DNA of 64,000 bases. Source: Hyphomicrobiaceae bacterium. GTDB lineage: Bacteria; Pseudomonadota; Alphaproteobacteria; Rhizobiales; Hyphomicrobiaceae. The stretch lies in assembly GCA_020442165.1 (NCBI GenBank), contig JAGRKV010000051.1, positions 1-64,000 of the forward strand, given 5' to 3'. Below the pieces are notes generated by a model. That model searched no databases and had not been told where the DNA came from. It was given only the letters and a program-made list of their open reading frames with translations. The position numbers were made by a program, and so were the translations under genes. This document shows positions 54,885-64,000 of this stretch, piece after piece; the stretch's first letter is position 1; the number at the start of each line of letters is the position of its first letter.

Positions 54885-55346
54885 TTACCGTTTGTAGGGC
54901 AGGAAGTGGCGCGTCTCGACGACGGTTTCATTGCGTATTCCGACCGATGAAGCAGCATCCAATTCGCGAAAACGCTTCCACGTCGAGCCTTTGGGAAGCA
55001 TGACGATCGTTTCGATCGACAAGGGCGTCTGTGTGGCTGCCGAATGCGCGATTTTCTGTATGACGCGACCGTTCGAGATGGCCTGTGCAAGTGGGACGAA
55101 GAGGTCGAGATCGTCGGTTGGCTGGTCCTCGCTCGCTTCGCCAGCCACTATCAGATCGTGATAGCCGTCGGTACGCAGGATCAGCTCGAAAGGGCAAGTG
55201 TTGGCAATATGCGGTGAAACGTCGATGCGCCAATAGTCGGCGCTGTCGGTCTCGGCGATGGAGGCAGAGTCGCTGATGGTTGGAACCCAATAGCGCAGAG
55301 CTTCAATTGTTGCCTGCAATTTTGCGCGATACCGGTCGTCAATCAT
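54885..55346 (-). CDS. conserved-looking hypothetical protein
   Basis: The product has 153 residues. It is soluble, with alternating strands and acidic patches (I-A-E-T-D-S-A-D-Y-W-R-I-D-V-S-P) and no signal peptide or membrane segment. Mid-protein L-I-V-A-G-E-A-S-E-D and Q-A-I-S-N-G-R-V-I-Q-K might be a substrate-binding fold, but I recognise no family. It is convergent with the zinc-ribbon gene and upstream of nothing obvious. Codon use looks normal for the window. Confidence 0.6.
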   Translation of the reverse strand: MIDDRYRAKLQATIEALRYWVPTISDSASIAETDSADYWRIDVSPHIANTCPFELILRTDGYHDLIVAGEASEDQPTDDLDLFVPLAQAISNGRVIQKIAHSAATQTPLSIETIVMLPKGSTWKRFRELDAASSVGIRNETVVETRHFLPYKR

Positions 55347-55376
55347 CGCTTGCCACCCTCTGCTGGTTAGTCCGCC

Positions 55377-56000
55377 CTATCCGCCTGCTCCATCGAGCTG
55401 CATCTGGCGCTTGAACGCAGGTCTTTCGCCGAGGCGATGTGCGTAGGCTTCCAGCGCGGGATGTTTGGGAATGGTGCCGAACTGCAGGCCCCAACGGACC
55501 TGACCGCCAACGACGACGTCGGCTGCGGTAAACTGTTCGCCCAGCAGCCAGGGCGCGGCGTTGATTGCGGCGTCGGCAAGGACCTTCATGGTGTCGTCAT
55601 AGCTGCCCCAGCCCAATGTCCCGCGTCGCGCCTCGGGCCAACCCATGGCCTTGTGTATCACCGCGGGTTCAATGCAGCCGGGCGCAAAAAATAGCCACTT
55701 GAGGTAGGGGCCGCGGCGCGGCTCGTCGATTGCCGGGGCCAGACCTGCTTCCGGAAATCGATCGGCGAGATAGCAGGCGATGGCGGAGACCTCGCTGACA
55801 ATCGTGGCGCCGTGCTTCAATGTCGGCACCTTTCCCATCGGATTGATGGCGAGGAAGCCGGGTGCCTGCTGCTGGCCGCTGGTGATGTCGACCAACTCCA
55901 CACGGTAGGGCTGGCCAATCTCCTCGAGCATCCATCTCGCCATCGTCGAGCGTGATTGATGCCAATGATAAAGGACGATTTCGTCCTGGGTGGTGGCCAT
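55377..56000 (-). CDS. glutathione S-transferase family protein
   Basis: The product has 207 residues. The thioredoxin-like N-terminal domain has the active region S-R-S-T-M-A-R-W-M-L (about 17-26) and the cis-Pro segment G-K-V-P-T-L (56-61), followed by S-E-V-S-A-I (glutathione gamma-Glu site). The helical C-terminal domain has F-T-A-A-D-V-V-V-G (N-capping box). It likely conjugates or reduces hydrophobic compounds with glutathione. It follows the yej operon on the same strand after 47 bases. Confidence 0.88.
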   Translation of the reverse strand: MATTQDEIVLYHWHQSRSTMARWMLEEIGQPYRVELVDITSGQQQAPGFLAINPMGKVPTLKHGATIVSEVSAIACYLADRFPEAGLAPAIDEPRRGPYLKWLFFAPGCIEPAVIHKAMGWPEARRGTLGWGSYDDTMKVLADAAINAAPWLLGEQFTAADVVVGGQVRWGLQFGTIPKHPALEAYAHRLGERPAFKRQMQLDGAGG

Positions 56001-56047
56001 AGAGTCCTCCCGGCTTCTGCGTGCGGTTGACCGGAGTGGCGCGCCGG

Positions 56048-57691
56048 TCAGCTCCGTTCAAGCGCCACGGCGGATTCCTTGTCGATCTGCAGATTGAGTG
56101 CCGCAGCGAGAAGCGTGCGTGTGTAATCGTCGTGCGGCGAAGTAAAGACTTGTTCTGAGGGTCCTTCCTCGACGACGCGGCCGTTGCGCATGACAATGAC
56201 GTAATTGGACAGGGCGCGAACCACCTTCAGGTCGTGGCTGATGAAGAGGTATGCGAGATCGTGCTTTCTTTGCAGTTCGCGCAGGAGATCCACGATCTGC
56301 GCCTGCACGCTCATGTCGAGTGCGCTGGTCGGCTCATCCAGCATGACGAATTTCGGTTCCAGCACCATGGCGCGCGCGATGGCGATGCGCTGGCGCTGTC
56401 CACCTGAGAACTCGTGCGGATAGCGGTCCTGGCTGTCGGGGTCGAGCCCCACCTCGGCCAGTGCGGCGCCGACCTTGTCGCGGCGCTGGTCAAAGGTCAG
56501 TTGCGGCTGCTGGATCAGCAAGCCTTCCTCGATGATCTGTCCTATCGAGAGACGAGGCGACAGCGAGCCGTATGGGTCCTGGAATACGATCTGCATTTCC
56601 TTGCGCAGCGGCCGCATCTGCTTCTGCGTCAGGCCGTCGATGCGGCGGCCGACGTAGGCTATGGGTCCGCGCGAGGCTATGAGCCGCAGCAGCGCCAGGC
56701 CGAGCGTGGTCTTGCCAGAGCCTGATTCACCGACCACACCCAGCGTCTGGCCGGCGCGCAGCTTCAGCGACAAGCCATCGACAGCCTTGACGTGATCGAC
56801 GGTGCGCTTGAGGAGACCCGACTTGATCGGGAACCAGACCTTCAGGTCTTCTGTCTCGACCACGACCGGGCGCGTGTCGTCCGCCTTGGGCGGATCGCCC
56901 TTGGGTTCGGCATTGATGAGATGGCGCGTGTAGGGGTGGTGCGGATTGTTGAACACCTCCTCCATTTGGCCTTCCTCGACAATCTCGCCGGACTTCATAA
57001 CGTAGACGCGCTCGGCCATCCTGCGGACGATGCCCAGATCGTGCGTGATGAGCAGCATCGCCATGCCCATCTCCTTCTGGAGATCGGAGAGGAGCTCAAG
57101 GATCTGGGCCTGAATGGTGACGTCGAGCGCGGTCGTGGGCTCATCGGCGATGAGCAGGTCGGGCTCGTTGGCGAGCGCCATGGCGATCATGACGCGCTGG
57201 CGCTGTCCGCCGGAGAGTTCGTGCGGGTAGGCGCTCAGACGTTTTTCCGGATCGCGGATGCCGACCTTGTGCAGAAGCTCCAAGACGCGCACGCGAGCGC
57301 TCGCGTCATCCATGCCGCGATGTAGCTTCAAGACTTCACCCACCTGCCGCTCGATGTTGTGCAGCGGGTTGAGCGATGTCATCGGCTCCTGGAAAATGAT
57401 GGAGATGCGGTCGCCGCGGATCTCGCGCATCGCATCATCGGGGATCTTGAGCAGATCCTTGCCCTCGAAGAAAATTTCGCCGGAGGGATGGGATGCGGTC
57501 GGGTAGGGTAATAACCGCAGGATTGAGAGTGCGGAAACGGTCTTGCCTGATCCGGATTCGCCGACCAATGCGACCGTCTCCCCGCGCCCGATACGGAAGG
57601 AGACACGGTTGACAGCGATTGTCTTGTTGTCGCCGCGGCCGAACGCAACAGAAAGGTTGCGGGCTTGCACGAGTGTTTCCGATTGGCTCAC
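56048..57691 (-). CDS. yejF: peptide ABC transporter, dual ATP-binding protein (YejF)
   Basis: The product has 547 residues and two complete ABC domains in one chain. First: Walker A G-E-S-G-S-G-K-T (44-51), L-S-G-G-Q-R-Q-R-V and [12 protein letters not shown]. Second: G-E-S-G-S-G-K-T-T (about 321), F-S-G-G-Q-R-Q-R-I and [12 protein letters not shown]. It powers import of oligopeptides; in E. coli Yej carries microcin C and in other alphaproteobacteria antimicrobial peptides. It is the last gene of the operon, 9 bases after yejE. Confidence 0.92.
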   Translation of the reverse strand: MSQSETLVQARNLSVAFGRGDNKTIAVNRVSFRIGRGETVALVGESGSGKTVSALSILRLLPYPTASHPSGEIFFEGKDLLKIPDDAMREIRGDRISIIFQEPMTSLNPLHNIERQVGEVLKLHRGMDDASARVRVLELLHKVGIRDPEKRLSAYPHELSGGQRQRVMIAMALANEPDLLIADEPTTALDVTIQAQILELLSDLQKEMGMAMLLITHDLGIVRRMAERVYVMKSGEIVEEGQMEEVFNNPHHPYTRHLINAEPKGDPPKADDTRPVVVETEDLKVWFPIKSGLLKRTVDHVKAVDGLSLKLRAGQTLGVVGESGSGKTTLGLALLRLIASRGPIAYVGRRIDGLTQKQMRPLRKEMQIVFQDPYGSLSPRLSIGQIIEEGLLIQQPQLTFDQRRDKVGAALAEVGLDPDSQDRYPHEFSGGQRQRIAIARAMVLEPKFVMLDEPTSALDMSVQAQIVDLLRELQRKHDLAYLFISHDLKVVRALSNYVIVMRNGRVVEEGPSEQVFTSPHDDYTRTLLAAALNLQIDKESAVALERS

Positions 57692-57700
57692 GCGGCCCTC

Positions 57701-58894
57701 CTATCGATAGGTCTTGCGTGGGTCGAGCGCGTCGCGCACGGCCTCGCCGATGAAGACCAGTAGCGACAGCATGATCGCCAGGGTGAAGAAGCCCGTCAGG
57801 CCGAGCCAGGGTGCCTCTGTGTGTTTCTTGCCCTGGAGCAGCATCTCACCGAGCGATGCGGAACCGGGCGGCAGGCCAAGGCCGAGGAAGTCAAGCGCGG
57901 TGAGCGCCGAGATCGAGCCTGAGAGCAGGAAGGGCATGAATGTCAGCGTCGCGACCATGGCGTTGGGCAGGAGATGCTTGCGCATGATCTTGGCATCCGA
58001 CAGTCCGAGCGCGCGTGCTGCCTTGATGTATTCGAAGTTGCGGCCGCGGAGGAACTCGGCGCGCACGACACCGACGAGCGAGGTCCAGTGGAAAACCAGC
58101 AGAACGCCGAGCAGTGTCCAGAAGCCCGGCACCAGAACCGAGGAGATGATGAGCAGGACATAGAGTGAAGGTATCGCAGACCAGATCTCGAGGATGCGCT
58201 GGAAGACGAGATCGGTACGGCCGCCGAAGTATCCCTGTACGGCACCGGCGGCGACACCAAGTATCGACGAGAAGATGGTCAGCAGCAGGCCGAACAACAC
58301 GGATATGCGGAAGCCGTAGATGACGCGGGCGACGACATCGCGGCCCTGATCGTCGGTGCCAAGCCAGTTTGTGTTGCCGAGCGCCTGATAGCGGGCGAGC
58401 TGCTCGGGCGTCGTTTCACACAGTTCCGACTTGCTGGACCAGGGCGGAGGGGCGGGAAATCCCAGGCACAGGCCGTCGGGCGATTTCCGCGTTGGATAGT
58501 CCTTGTTGACGGTGTCGAACGAGTAGCGGATCGGTGGCCAGAGCAGCCAGCCATGGGCCTTGATCTCGTCCAGGATAACGGGATCCTTGTAGTCGGTGGT
58601 GGCGAGGAAGCCGCCGAACTTGGATTCTGGATATTCGACCAGGACCGGAGATAGCAGTTCGCCCTTGTAGCGCACGAGGATCGGCCGGTCGTTGGCTATG
58701 AAGTCCGCGAACAGGGAGATCAGGAAGAGCACGAGAAAGAGCCAAAGGCTCCAGAAGCCTCGGCGGTTGGCCTTGAAGTTTTCCCAACGGCGACGGTTGA
58801 TGGCGGACAACCGCATGTGTCGCGCCAGCCAGCCTGCGGGCTTGGCGCGGATGTCCGACTGTTCTGCGGTTGCGGTGTCGGAGCGTGCGTCCAT
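57701..58894 (-). CDS. yejE: peptide ABC transporter permease (YejE)
   Basis: The product has 397 residues from ATG 58894, four bases after yejB. A longer frame from 58963 would overlap yejB. The basic N-terminus R-R-W-E-N-F-K-A-N-R-R-G-F-W-S is the YejE hallmark, followed by a large periplasmic loop (about 65-195), then five helices and the EAA loop A-A-R-A-L-G-L-S-D-A-K-I. It forms the channel with YejB. Confidence 0.92.
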   Translation of the reverse strand: MDARSDTATAEQSDIRAKPAGWLARHMRLSAINRRRWENFKANRRGFWSLWLFLVLFLISLFADFIANDRPILVRYKGELLSPVLVEYPESKFGGFLATTDYKDPVILDEIKAHGWLLWPPIRYSFDTVNKDYPTRKSPDGLCLGFPAPPPWSSKSELCETTPEQLARYQALGNTNWLGTDDQGRDVVARVIYGFRISVLFGLLLTIFSSILGVAAGAVQGYFGGRTDLVFQRILEIWSAIPSLYVLLIISSVLVPGFWTLLGVLLVFHWTSLVGVVRAEFLRGRNFEYIKAARALGLSDAKIMRKHLLPNAMVATLTFMPFLLSGSISALTALDFLGLGLPPGSASLGEMLLQGKKHTEAPWLGLTGFFTLAIMLSLLVFIGEAVRDALDPRKTYR

Positions 58895-58898
58895 GGGC

Positions 58899-60020
58899 TC
58901 AGACCTCCCGGCTCTCGAAGTCGATCCGCGGATCGACAATCGTGTAGAGGAAGTCGGAAACAAGATTCACCACGAGGCCCAGCAGCGAGAAGATGTAGAG
59001 CGTGGCGAAGACGACTGGATAATCGCGGTTGATGATCGACTCAAAGCCCAGGAGGCCGAGGCCATCCAGTGAGAAGACTTGCTCGATCAGAAGACTGCCC
59101 GAGAAGAACGCTGAAATGAATGCGCCTGGGAAACCAGCGATGATGAGCAGCATGGCATTGCGGAAGACGTGCCCGTAAAGCACCTGGCGCTCGGAAAGGC
59201 CCTTGGCGCGCGCCGTTATGACGTACTGCTTGCGGATTTCGTCGAGGAACGAATTCTTGGTGAGGAACGCCATTGTGGTGAACGAGCCGAGCGCGATGGC
59301 GATGAGTGGCAGCGTCAAATGCCAGAAGTAGTCGATGATCTTGCCCCATGTCGACAGATCGGCCCAGTTGTCGGATGTTAGTCCGCGCGAGGGGAACCAT
59401 TGGAAGAATGATGATCCGGCGAAGAGGATCAACAGCAAAACGGCGACGAGAAATCCCGGCAATGCATAGCCGATGACCAAGGCGCCGCTGGTCCAGGTGT
59501 CAAAGCGCTCGCCATCTTTCACCGCCTTGCGAATGCCCAGCGGGATCGAGATCATATAGGTCAGAAGTGTCATCCAGAGCCCGAGCGAGATCGATACGGG
59601 AAGCTTCTCCTTGATGAGCTCAAGCACCGAGATGTCGCGAAAATAGCTCTTGCCGAAATCGAACGTGATATAGTTCTTAATCATCAGCAGGAAGCGTTCG
59701 TGCGCCGGCTTGTCGAAGCCGAACTGTTTTTCCAGGCTCTTGATGAACTCGGGATCGAGGCCCTGCGCGCCGCGATACTTGGAGTTGACTGGGTCGGCGG
59801 CCCCCTGCCCCGGTGCGTTCTGCCCCGATTGCCCGGAAAGACCGTCGCTTGTGCCGCCGGAGAAGCGGTCCGTGGCGTTGACGCCGGTGCCGGTCAGTTG
59901 TGCGATGACGCGCTCGACCGGACCGCCGGGAGCGAACTGAATGATGATGAAACTGATTGCCATGATGCCGAGCATGGTCGGGATCATCAGCAGGATGCGC
60001 TTCAGCAGGTAGGCGGCCAT
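58899..60020 (-). CDS. yejB: peptide ABC transporter permease (YejB)
   Basis: The product has 373 residues, starting A-A-Y-L-L-K-R-I-L-L-M-I-P-T-M with the six-helix BPD_transp_1 core. A polar Gly/Ser/Gln-rich insertion (about 50-80) lies in the first periplasmic loop. The EAA motif T-A-R-A-K-G-L-S-E-R-Q-V is at about 268-279. It starts 44 bases after the yejA gene stop and ends four bases before yejE. Confidence 0.92.
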   Translation of the reverse strand: MAAYLLKRILLMIPTMLGIMAISFIIIQFAPGGPVERVIAQLTGTGVNATDRFSGGTSDGLSGQSGQNAPGQGAADPVNSKYRGAQGLDPEFIKSLEKQFGFDKPAHERFLLMIKNYITFDFGKSYFRDISVLELIKEKLPVSISLGLWMTLLTYMISIPLGIRKAVKDGERFDTWTSGALVIGYALPGFLVAVLLLILFAGSSFFQWFPSRGLTSDNWADLSTWGKIIDYFWHLTLPLIAIALGSFTTMAFLTKNSFLDEIRKQYVITARAKGLSERQVLYGHVFRNAMLLIIAGFPGAFISAFFSGSLLIEQVFSLDGLGLLGFESIINRDYPVVFATLYIFSLLGLVVNLVSDFLYTIVDPRIDFESREV

Positions 60021-60064
60021 CGCGTCTGGTCGTCCGTTGTTGTGGGTGCGGCGCGCGGCGCACG

Positions 60065-61927
60065 CTACCTCGATTTCAGTCGCTCTGCTTTTTGTGCGTC
60101 ATACCACCATGTGTCAATCACGCCGCGGGCGTATCGCGGCTTGACTGCGGGACGCGAGAACTTGTCCCAGTAGGCAAGGTGGTGCGAGGCCTTGTACCAG
60201 TGGGGCACCCAATAATATCCGGCACGCAGGACACGATCGGCTGCGCGCGCGGCGGTTTCAAGATCCGCGCGGGTCCCGGCCGCCATGATGCGTTCAATCA
60301 AGGCATCGATTGCCGGATCGCAGATGCCGGCCAGATTGAAGCTGCCGTCAGTTCTGGCCGATTCGCAACCCCAGTAGTTCTTGAGTTCGACGCCAGGCGT
60401 GAGGCGCATGCTGTATCGTTTTGTCGTCAGGTCGAAGTCGAATGACTTGACGCGCCGCTCATACTGCGCCGGATCGACGTTGCGCAGCGTGGCATCGACG
60501 CCGATAGCCTTCAAATTCTTGATGTAGGGCAGGATGATCCTGTCGAAGGACGGCGAGAAATTGAGGATTTCGAGTGTGAGGGGTTCGCCCTTGGCATTGG
60601 TTCTGATCGGACCTTTCTGTTCCCAGCCCGCTTGCGTCAGCAGCGTTGCGGCCTCGCGCAGCAGCTTTCGATCAGTGCCAGAGCCATCTGAAACGGGCGG
60701 CGAAATGGCTTCGCCGAATACGTCGGGCGCCAGCTGGCCGCGGTGAGGTTCTAGCAGCGCCATCTCCGCAGGGGAGGGCACGCCGGTTGCCTTCATCGGC
60801 GAGTTTTCAAAGTAGCTGTGGGTGCGCTGATAGAGGCTGTAGAACAGGTTCTTGTTGGTCCACTCGAAGTCGAAGGCCAGTCCGAGCGCCTTTCTGACGC
60901 GGACGTCCTTGAACTTTTCGCGCCGCGTATTGATGAAGTAGCCCTGCGCTCCAGAAGGTGTCTCGTCGGGCAGGCTCTCCTTGATGAGACGCTTCTCGCG
61001 GACTGCCGGGATGTCGTAGGCGGTCGCCCAGTCGACGGAGGTGAATTCCTCGCGGAAGTCGAATGCGCCGGCCTTGAGACTGGTCAGCTCGGCGGTGCGA
61101 TCGCGGAAATATTCGTATTTCAGTTCGTCGAAGTTGAAGCGGCCCTTGTTGACGGGCAGATCCCTGGCCCAGTAATCGTCGCGGCGCTTGTAGAGTACGA
61201 ACGTGCCGGCCTTGAAGTCGGCGATGCGGTAAGGACCCGAGCCGAGCGGCGGATCCAGTGACGTTTCTTCGAATTTGTGGGCTGTGTAATAGGCTTTCGA
61301 CAGTATCGGCAGCAGAGCGACGTTGATCGGCAAGTCACGAACCAGGTTGCCCTTGAACGTGTATTTGACCGTCGATGGATCAGGTGCTTCCGCCCTCTCG
61401 ACGTCCCGCAGCAGGATGCTGAAGCGCGGGTGGCCTTTTTCCTTCAGAGTCTGGAATGAAAAGGCGATGTCGTCGGCGGTAAGCGGGCTGCCATCGGCAA
61501 ACTTTGCTTCCGGCCGAAGTTTGAACGTGACCGACATGCCGTCGTCGGCAACTTCTGCTGTCGATGCAACGAGTCCGTAGACGGCGTCGGGCTCGTCATC
61601 GGCGCGGACCATGAGGGAATCGAACAGGTACTCGACGCCCTGCGCTGCATCTCCCTTCAGAATGAAATCGTTGAAACTGTCAAACGTGATGCGACCGGCG
61701 GAGCCAATCAACGACAAGCGACCACCCTTGGGTGCATCGGGATTGGTGTAAGCGAAGTGTGTGAAGTCGGGCGCATAGGCCAGCGGGCCGAAGATGGACA
61801 GACCATGGCGTGGCGGGCTGGCTCCGGCTGCGGCGGGCAGCAGCGCGGCTACAAGCAGCGCGAGGGCTGCAGTGACGGCTGATCCGGCCCGTGCCGCTGC
61901 GCGGTTGTGCCGATAGGATAACGTCAT
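60065..61927 (-). CDS. yejA: periplasmic peptide-binding protein, second YejA copy
   Basis: The product has 620 residues, starting at ATG 61927 which overlaps the stop of the first copy by four bases. A signal peptide ends near A-G-A-S. The SBP_bac_5 fold has F-T-H-F-A-Y-T-N-P-D-A-P-K-G-G-R-L, and R-P-E-A-K-F-A-D-G-S-P-L-T-A-D-D-I-A-F-S. It binds oligopeptides for YejBEF. It resembles the first copy throughout, yet only about half the residues match by eye, so the duplication is old. Confidence 0.9.
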   Translation of the reverse strand: MTLSYRHNRAAARAGSAVTAALALLVAALLPAAAGASPPRHGLSIFGPLAYAPDFTHFAYTNPDAPKGGRLSLIGSAGRITFDSFNDFILKGDAAQGVEYLFDSLMVRADDEPDAVYGLVASTAEVADDGMSVTFKLRPEAKFADGSPLTADDIAFSFQTLKEKGHPRFSILLRDVERAEAPDPSTVKYTFKGNLVRDLPINVALLPILSKAYYTAHKFEETSLDPPLGSGPYRIADFKAGTFVLYKRRDDYWARDLPVNKGRFNFDELKYEYFRDRTAELTSLKAGAFDFREEFTSVDWATAYDIPAVREKRLIKESLPDETPSGAQGYFINTRREKFKDVRVRKALGLAFDFEWTNKNLFYSLYQRTHSYFENSPMKATGVPSPAEMALLEPHRGQLAPDVFGEAISPPVSDGSGTDRKLLREAATLLTQAGWEQKGPIRTNAKGEPLTLEILNFSPSFDRIILPYIKNLKAIGVDATLRNVDPAQYERRVKSFDFDLTTKRYSMRLTPGVELKNYWGCESARTDGSFNLAGICDPAIDALIERIMAAGTRADLETAARAADRVLRAGYYWVPHWYKASHHLAYWDKFSRPAVKPRYARGVIDTWWYDAQKAERLKSR

Positions 61928-63810
61928 CGGCCAAGCCCAGTGCGTACTGTATCGGCCTTCTTGGCGTCATACCACCAGGCGCGGTAGGTCCCGGGATTTT
62001 GCGATGGCAGCTTGCCGGGACGGCCAAAGAAGTCCCATGCGGCGAGGCGATCGAAGGGATAGTACCACTGGGGCACAACGTAATAGTTCCACAGCAAGAT
62101 GCGGTCGAGTGCGCGGGTGGAGGCAACCAGCTCGTCGCGGCTCTTTGCCACGATAATGCGGTTGATGAGAGTATCGATGGCCGGGTTGGAGATGCCTGCG
62201 ATGTTGCGGCTTCCATCGCGCTTGGCTGCATCGGAACCCCAGAAGTCGCGCTGTTCGTTGCCTGGAGAGTGCGACTGTCCGAACGAGCCGACGACGATGT
62301 CAAAATCAAAGCTGTCGAGGCGGCGCTTATATTGCGACGTGTCGACTACGCGCGCATTGGCGACGACGCCGATCTTCTTGAGATCCTCGATATAGGGCAG
62401 CACGATGCGTTCGAAGTCGGGCTGCACGAGCAGGAACTCGGCGGTCAGCTTCTCGCCCTTGCTGTTCGTCAGCGTGCCGTCTTTGATCGTCCAGCCGGCT
62501 TCCGCGAGAAGCTTGATGGCTTCACGCATGTTGTTGCGATGCTCCATGCCTGTCGCGGCGCTCGGGTTTTTCCACTCGGCTGTTAAAACCTCAGGCGGAA
62601 TCTGATCCTTGAGGCTTTCCAGGATCTCCTTCTCTAGGCCTTGCGGCAGTCCGGTTGCGGCAAGCTCGGAGTTGGCGAAGTAGCTGTTGGTGCGGATGTA
62701 CTGGCCATAAAACAGCGTCTTGTTGAGCGTTGCGAAGTCGAAGGCGAGATTGAATGCGTGGCGGACGCGGGGATCGGAGAACTGCGGGCGGCGCGAATTC
62801 AGCACGAAAGCCTGCATGCCGGCGACGCGCTGGTGTTTCAGTTCCTCCTTCTTGACGAGGCCCTTCTTGACCGCATCAAAGCCGTACTGTGTGGCCCAGC
62901 GGTTCGCGGAATTCTCCTGCCACATATCGAGATCGCCGGTCTTGAAGGCTTCGAAAGCCGGCGTCACGTCGCGGTAATAGGAGTAAATCAGCTCATCGAA
63001 GTTCCACTGCCCTTTCTGGGCCGGCAAATCCTTGGCCCAGTAGTTGTCGACGCGCTCGTAGACGATGGAACGGCCTGGATCGACAGATTTGACCTTGTAG
63101 GGGCCTGAGCCCAGCGGCACGTCGAGCGAGGACTTGGTGATGTCGCGCTTGTTGCCATCGGCATCGGCTGCCTCCCAGTAGTGCTTGGGCAGGATCGTCA
63201 ACTGGCCGACGATGTGGGGTAGCTCGCGATTGCCCTTCATGTCGAAGCGGAAGGTGACTTCGTTGTCGCCGGTCTTCTCGGCGCTGATGACGTTCTTGTA
63301 GTAGAAGGCATACTGCGGGTGAGCTGCCTTCAAGGCGCCAAGCGAGAAGATAACGTCGTCGGCGGTGATCGGCTGTCCGTCATGCCAGCGTGCCTCTGGC
63401 CGGAGCTTGAAGGTTACGGATGAATAGTCGGCGGGGTAGGACGCCCATTCGGCGATAAGCCCATATTCGGTCGAGGGTTCGTCGGGCGAGGAGATCGTCA
63501 GGGAGTCGTAGATAAGACCGATGCCCTCGGCGGCCTGGCCCTTGATCGAAAATGCGTTGAGGCTATCGAACGATCCCATTTCCCATTGCCGCAGCCGCCC
63601 GCCTTTCGGTGCCTCGGGGTTCACCCAGTCGAAGTGCGTGAACCCTTCGGGCATCCTGGGTTCGCCGACGAGCGAAAGCGCATGATGGTGCGCGTTGGTG
63701 CCTGGAGGCGGCGCGGCGTCTTGAGCGGTGGCGGTGAAGGACGGAGCAAAGGCGATTGCCAGTGCAGCCGAGGTGGCCGCCGCAAGCGCACGTCTGAACC
63801 GCTGAGCCAT
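61924..63810 (-). CDS. yejA: periplasmic peptide-binding protein, first YejA copy
   Basis: The product has 628 residues and opens the operon. A signal peptide (about 1-30, ending A-T-A-Q) is followed by H-A-L-S-L-V-G-E-P and F-T-H-F-D-W-V-N-P-E-A-P-K-G-G-R-L, then R-P-E-A-R-W-H-D-G-Q-P-I-T-A-D-D-V-I-F-S, the SBP_bac_5 core. Both copies are likely translated together from one messenger, giving the transporter two receptors with different peptide preferences, an inference. The promoter should lie in 63811-63900. Confidence 0.9.
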   Translation of the reverse strand: MAQRFRRALAAATSAALAIAFAPSFTATAQDAAPPPGTNAHHHALSLVGEPRMPEGFTHFDWVNPEAPKGGRLRQWEMGSFDSLNAFSIKGQAAEGIGLIYDSLTISSPDEPSTEYGLIAEWASYPADYSSVTFKLRPEARWHDGQPITADDVIFSLGALKAAHPQYAFYYKNVISAEKTGDNEVTFRFDMKGNRELPHIVGQLTILPKHYWEAADADGNKRDITKSSLDVPLGSGPYKVKSVDPGRSIVYERVDNYWAKDLPAQKGQWNFDELIYSYYRDVTPAFEAFKTGDLDMWQENSANRWATQYGFDAVKKGLVKKEELKHQRVAGMQAFVLNSRRPQFSDPRVRHAFNLAFDFATLNKTLFYGQYIRTNSYFANSELAATGLPQGLEKEILESLKDQIPPEVLTAEWKNPSAATGMEHRNNMREAIKLLAEAGWTIKDGTLTNSKGEKLTAEFLLVQPDFERIVLPYIEDLKKIGVVANARVVDTSQYKRRLDSFDFDIVVGSFGQSHSPGNEQRDFWGSDAAKRDGSRNIAGISNPAIDTLINRIIVAKSRDELVASTRALDRILLWNYYVVPQWYYPFDRLAAWDFFGRPGKLPSQNPGTYRAWWYDAKKADTVRTGLGR

Positions 63811-64000
63811 GATCCGATAGTCCTTTCCGTTGCTGCGCCGATTGGCCGATGGGCAGGCATGTTATACGGGCCTAGCGGAGGTTTGCGGCGAGCTGAAGTT
63901 AAGTTTTCGCAAGATTTTCGTGTGGTGGAGCCGGCGGCGGTTGCATTTCGCGAGAGTGTGGGCGAGGTGGCGCAATGTCGGGCCAGCTTGTCCATGGCGG

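Noticed and set aside
63975..64000. Start of a new plus-strand gene (ATG at 63975)
   Set aside because: Only eight codons are visible before the window ends, and two other frames are also open.

Overview
The window reads as a chromosomal segment of an alphaproteobacterium of the Hyphomicrobiales, most likely a methylotroph-like or alcohol-oxidising member of the Hyphomicrobium/Filomicrobium neighbourhood. This is an inference from gene content and GC-rich coding. The signs are a PQQ alcohol dehydrogenase island with its periplasmic relay proteins, a phosphoribulokinase homologue, a group 3b NiFe hydrogenase, alphaproteobacterial type I secretion genes and a Yej-type peptide importer. No rRNA or ribosomal protein is present to fix the taxonomy.

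Layout. 1-8 kb is an unstable, AT-richer accessory region. Two inverted, damaged copies of one IS3-family element (420-1647 and 7601-7976), a remnant of a second transposase and an IS tail at the left edge bracket a minus-strand sugar operon: a GT-C type membrane glycosyltransferase, UDP-glucuronate decarboxylase, a GT2/GtrB-like transferase, a GtrA flippase, a small membrane protein and a broken ugd. 8-13.8 kb holds a porin fragment and a compact chaperone-usher (Csu-like, spore coat U) pilus operon. tRNA-Arg(TCT) and tRNA-Ser(CGA) follow. 14.7-20 kb is an RND efflux pair with a divergent TetR regulator and a tandem operator. 20.6-28.4 kb holds a group 3b [NiFe] hydrogenase with an embedded cyclic-nucleotide-domain protein and a maturation protease, then a MoaD-like protein, an Asp-box beta-propeller protein and a zinc alcohol dehydrogenase. 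29.4-31.4 kb is a divergent SucCD-like acyl-CoA synthetase pair behind a perfect palindrome. 32-37.3 kb has an intact ugd, a type I secretion ABC/HlyD pair and an HlyC-like acyltransferase. 37.5-42.3 kb has a phosphoribulokinase homologue that has lost key catalytic residues, the helicase HrpB and glutaryl-CoA dehydrogenase. 42.3-50.6 kb is the quinoprotein alcohol dehydrogenase island. 50.9-55.9 kb is housekeeping (TPR lipoprotein, M17 peptidase, NlpC/P60 hydrolase, zinc-ribbon membrane protein, GST). 56-63.8 kb is a yejAABEF operon.

How they work together. In the quinoprotein island a PQQ enzyme with the lanthanide-type D-x-D motif, cytochrome c PedF, a solute-binding-like protein, a SoxYZ-like carrier, a metallohydrolase, a beta-propeller and a rhodanese-like protein lie next to an AgmR/ExaE-type response regulator. 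The enzyme gene and pedF share an identical 13-bp upstream box. The intact ugd at 32 kb can supply UDP-glucuronate to the decarboxylase at 4 kb, whose own operon copy of ugd is broken. The strongest candidate for undescribed biology is the phosphoribulokinase homologue at 37553-38434: it keeps residues for ribulose-5-phosphate but has lost the catalytic Asp42, Glu131 and the normal nucleotide loop.
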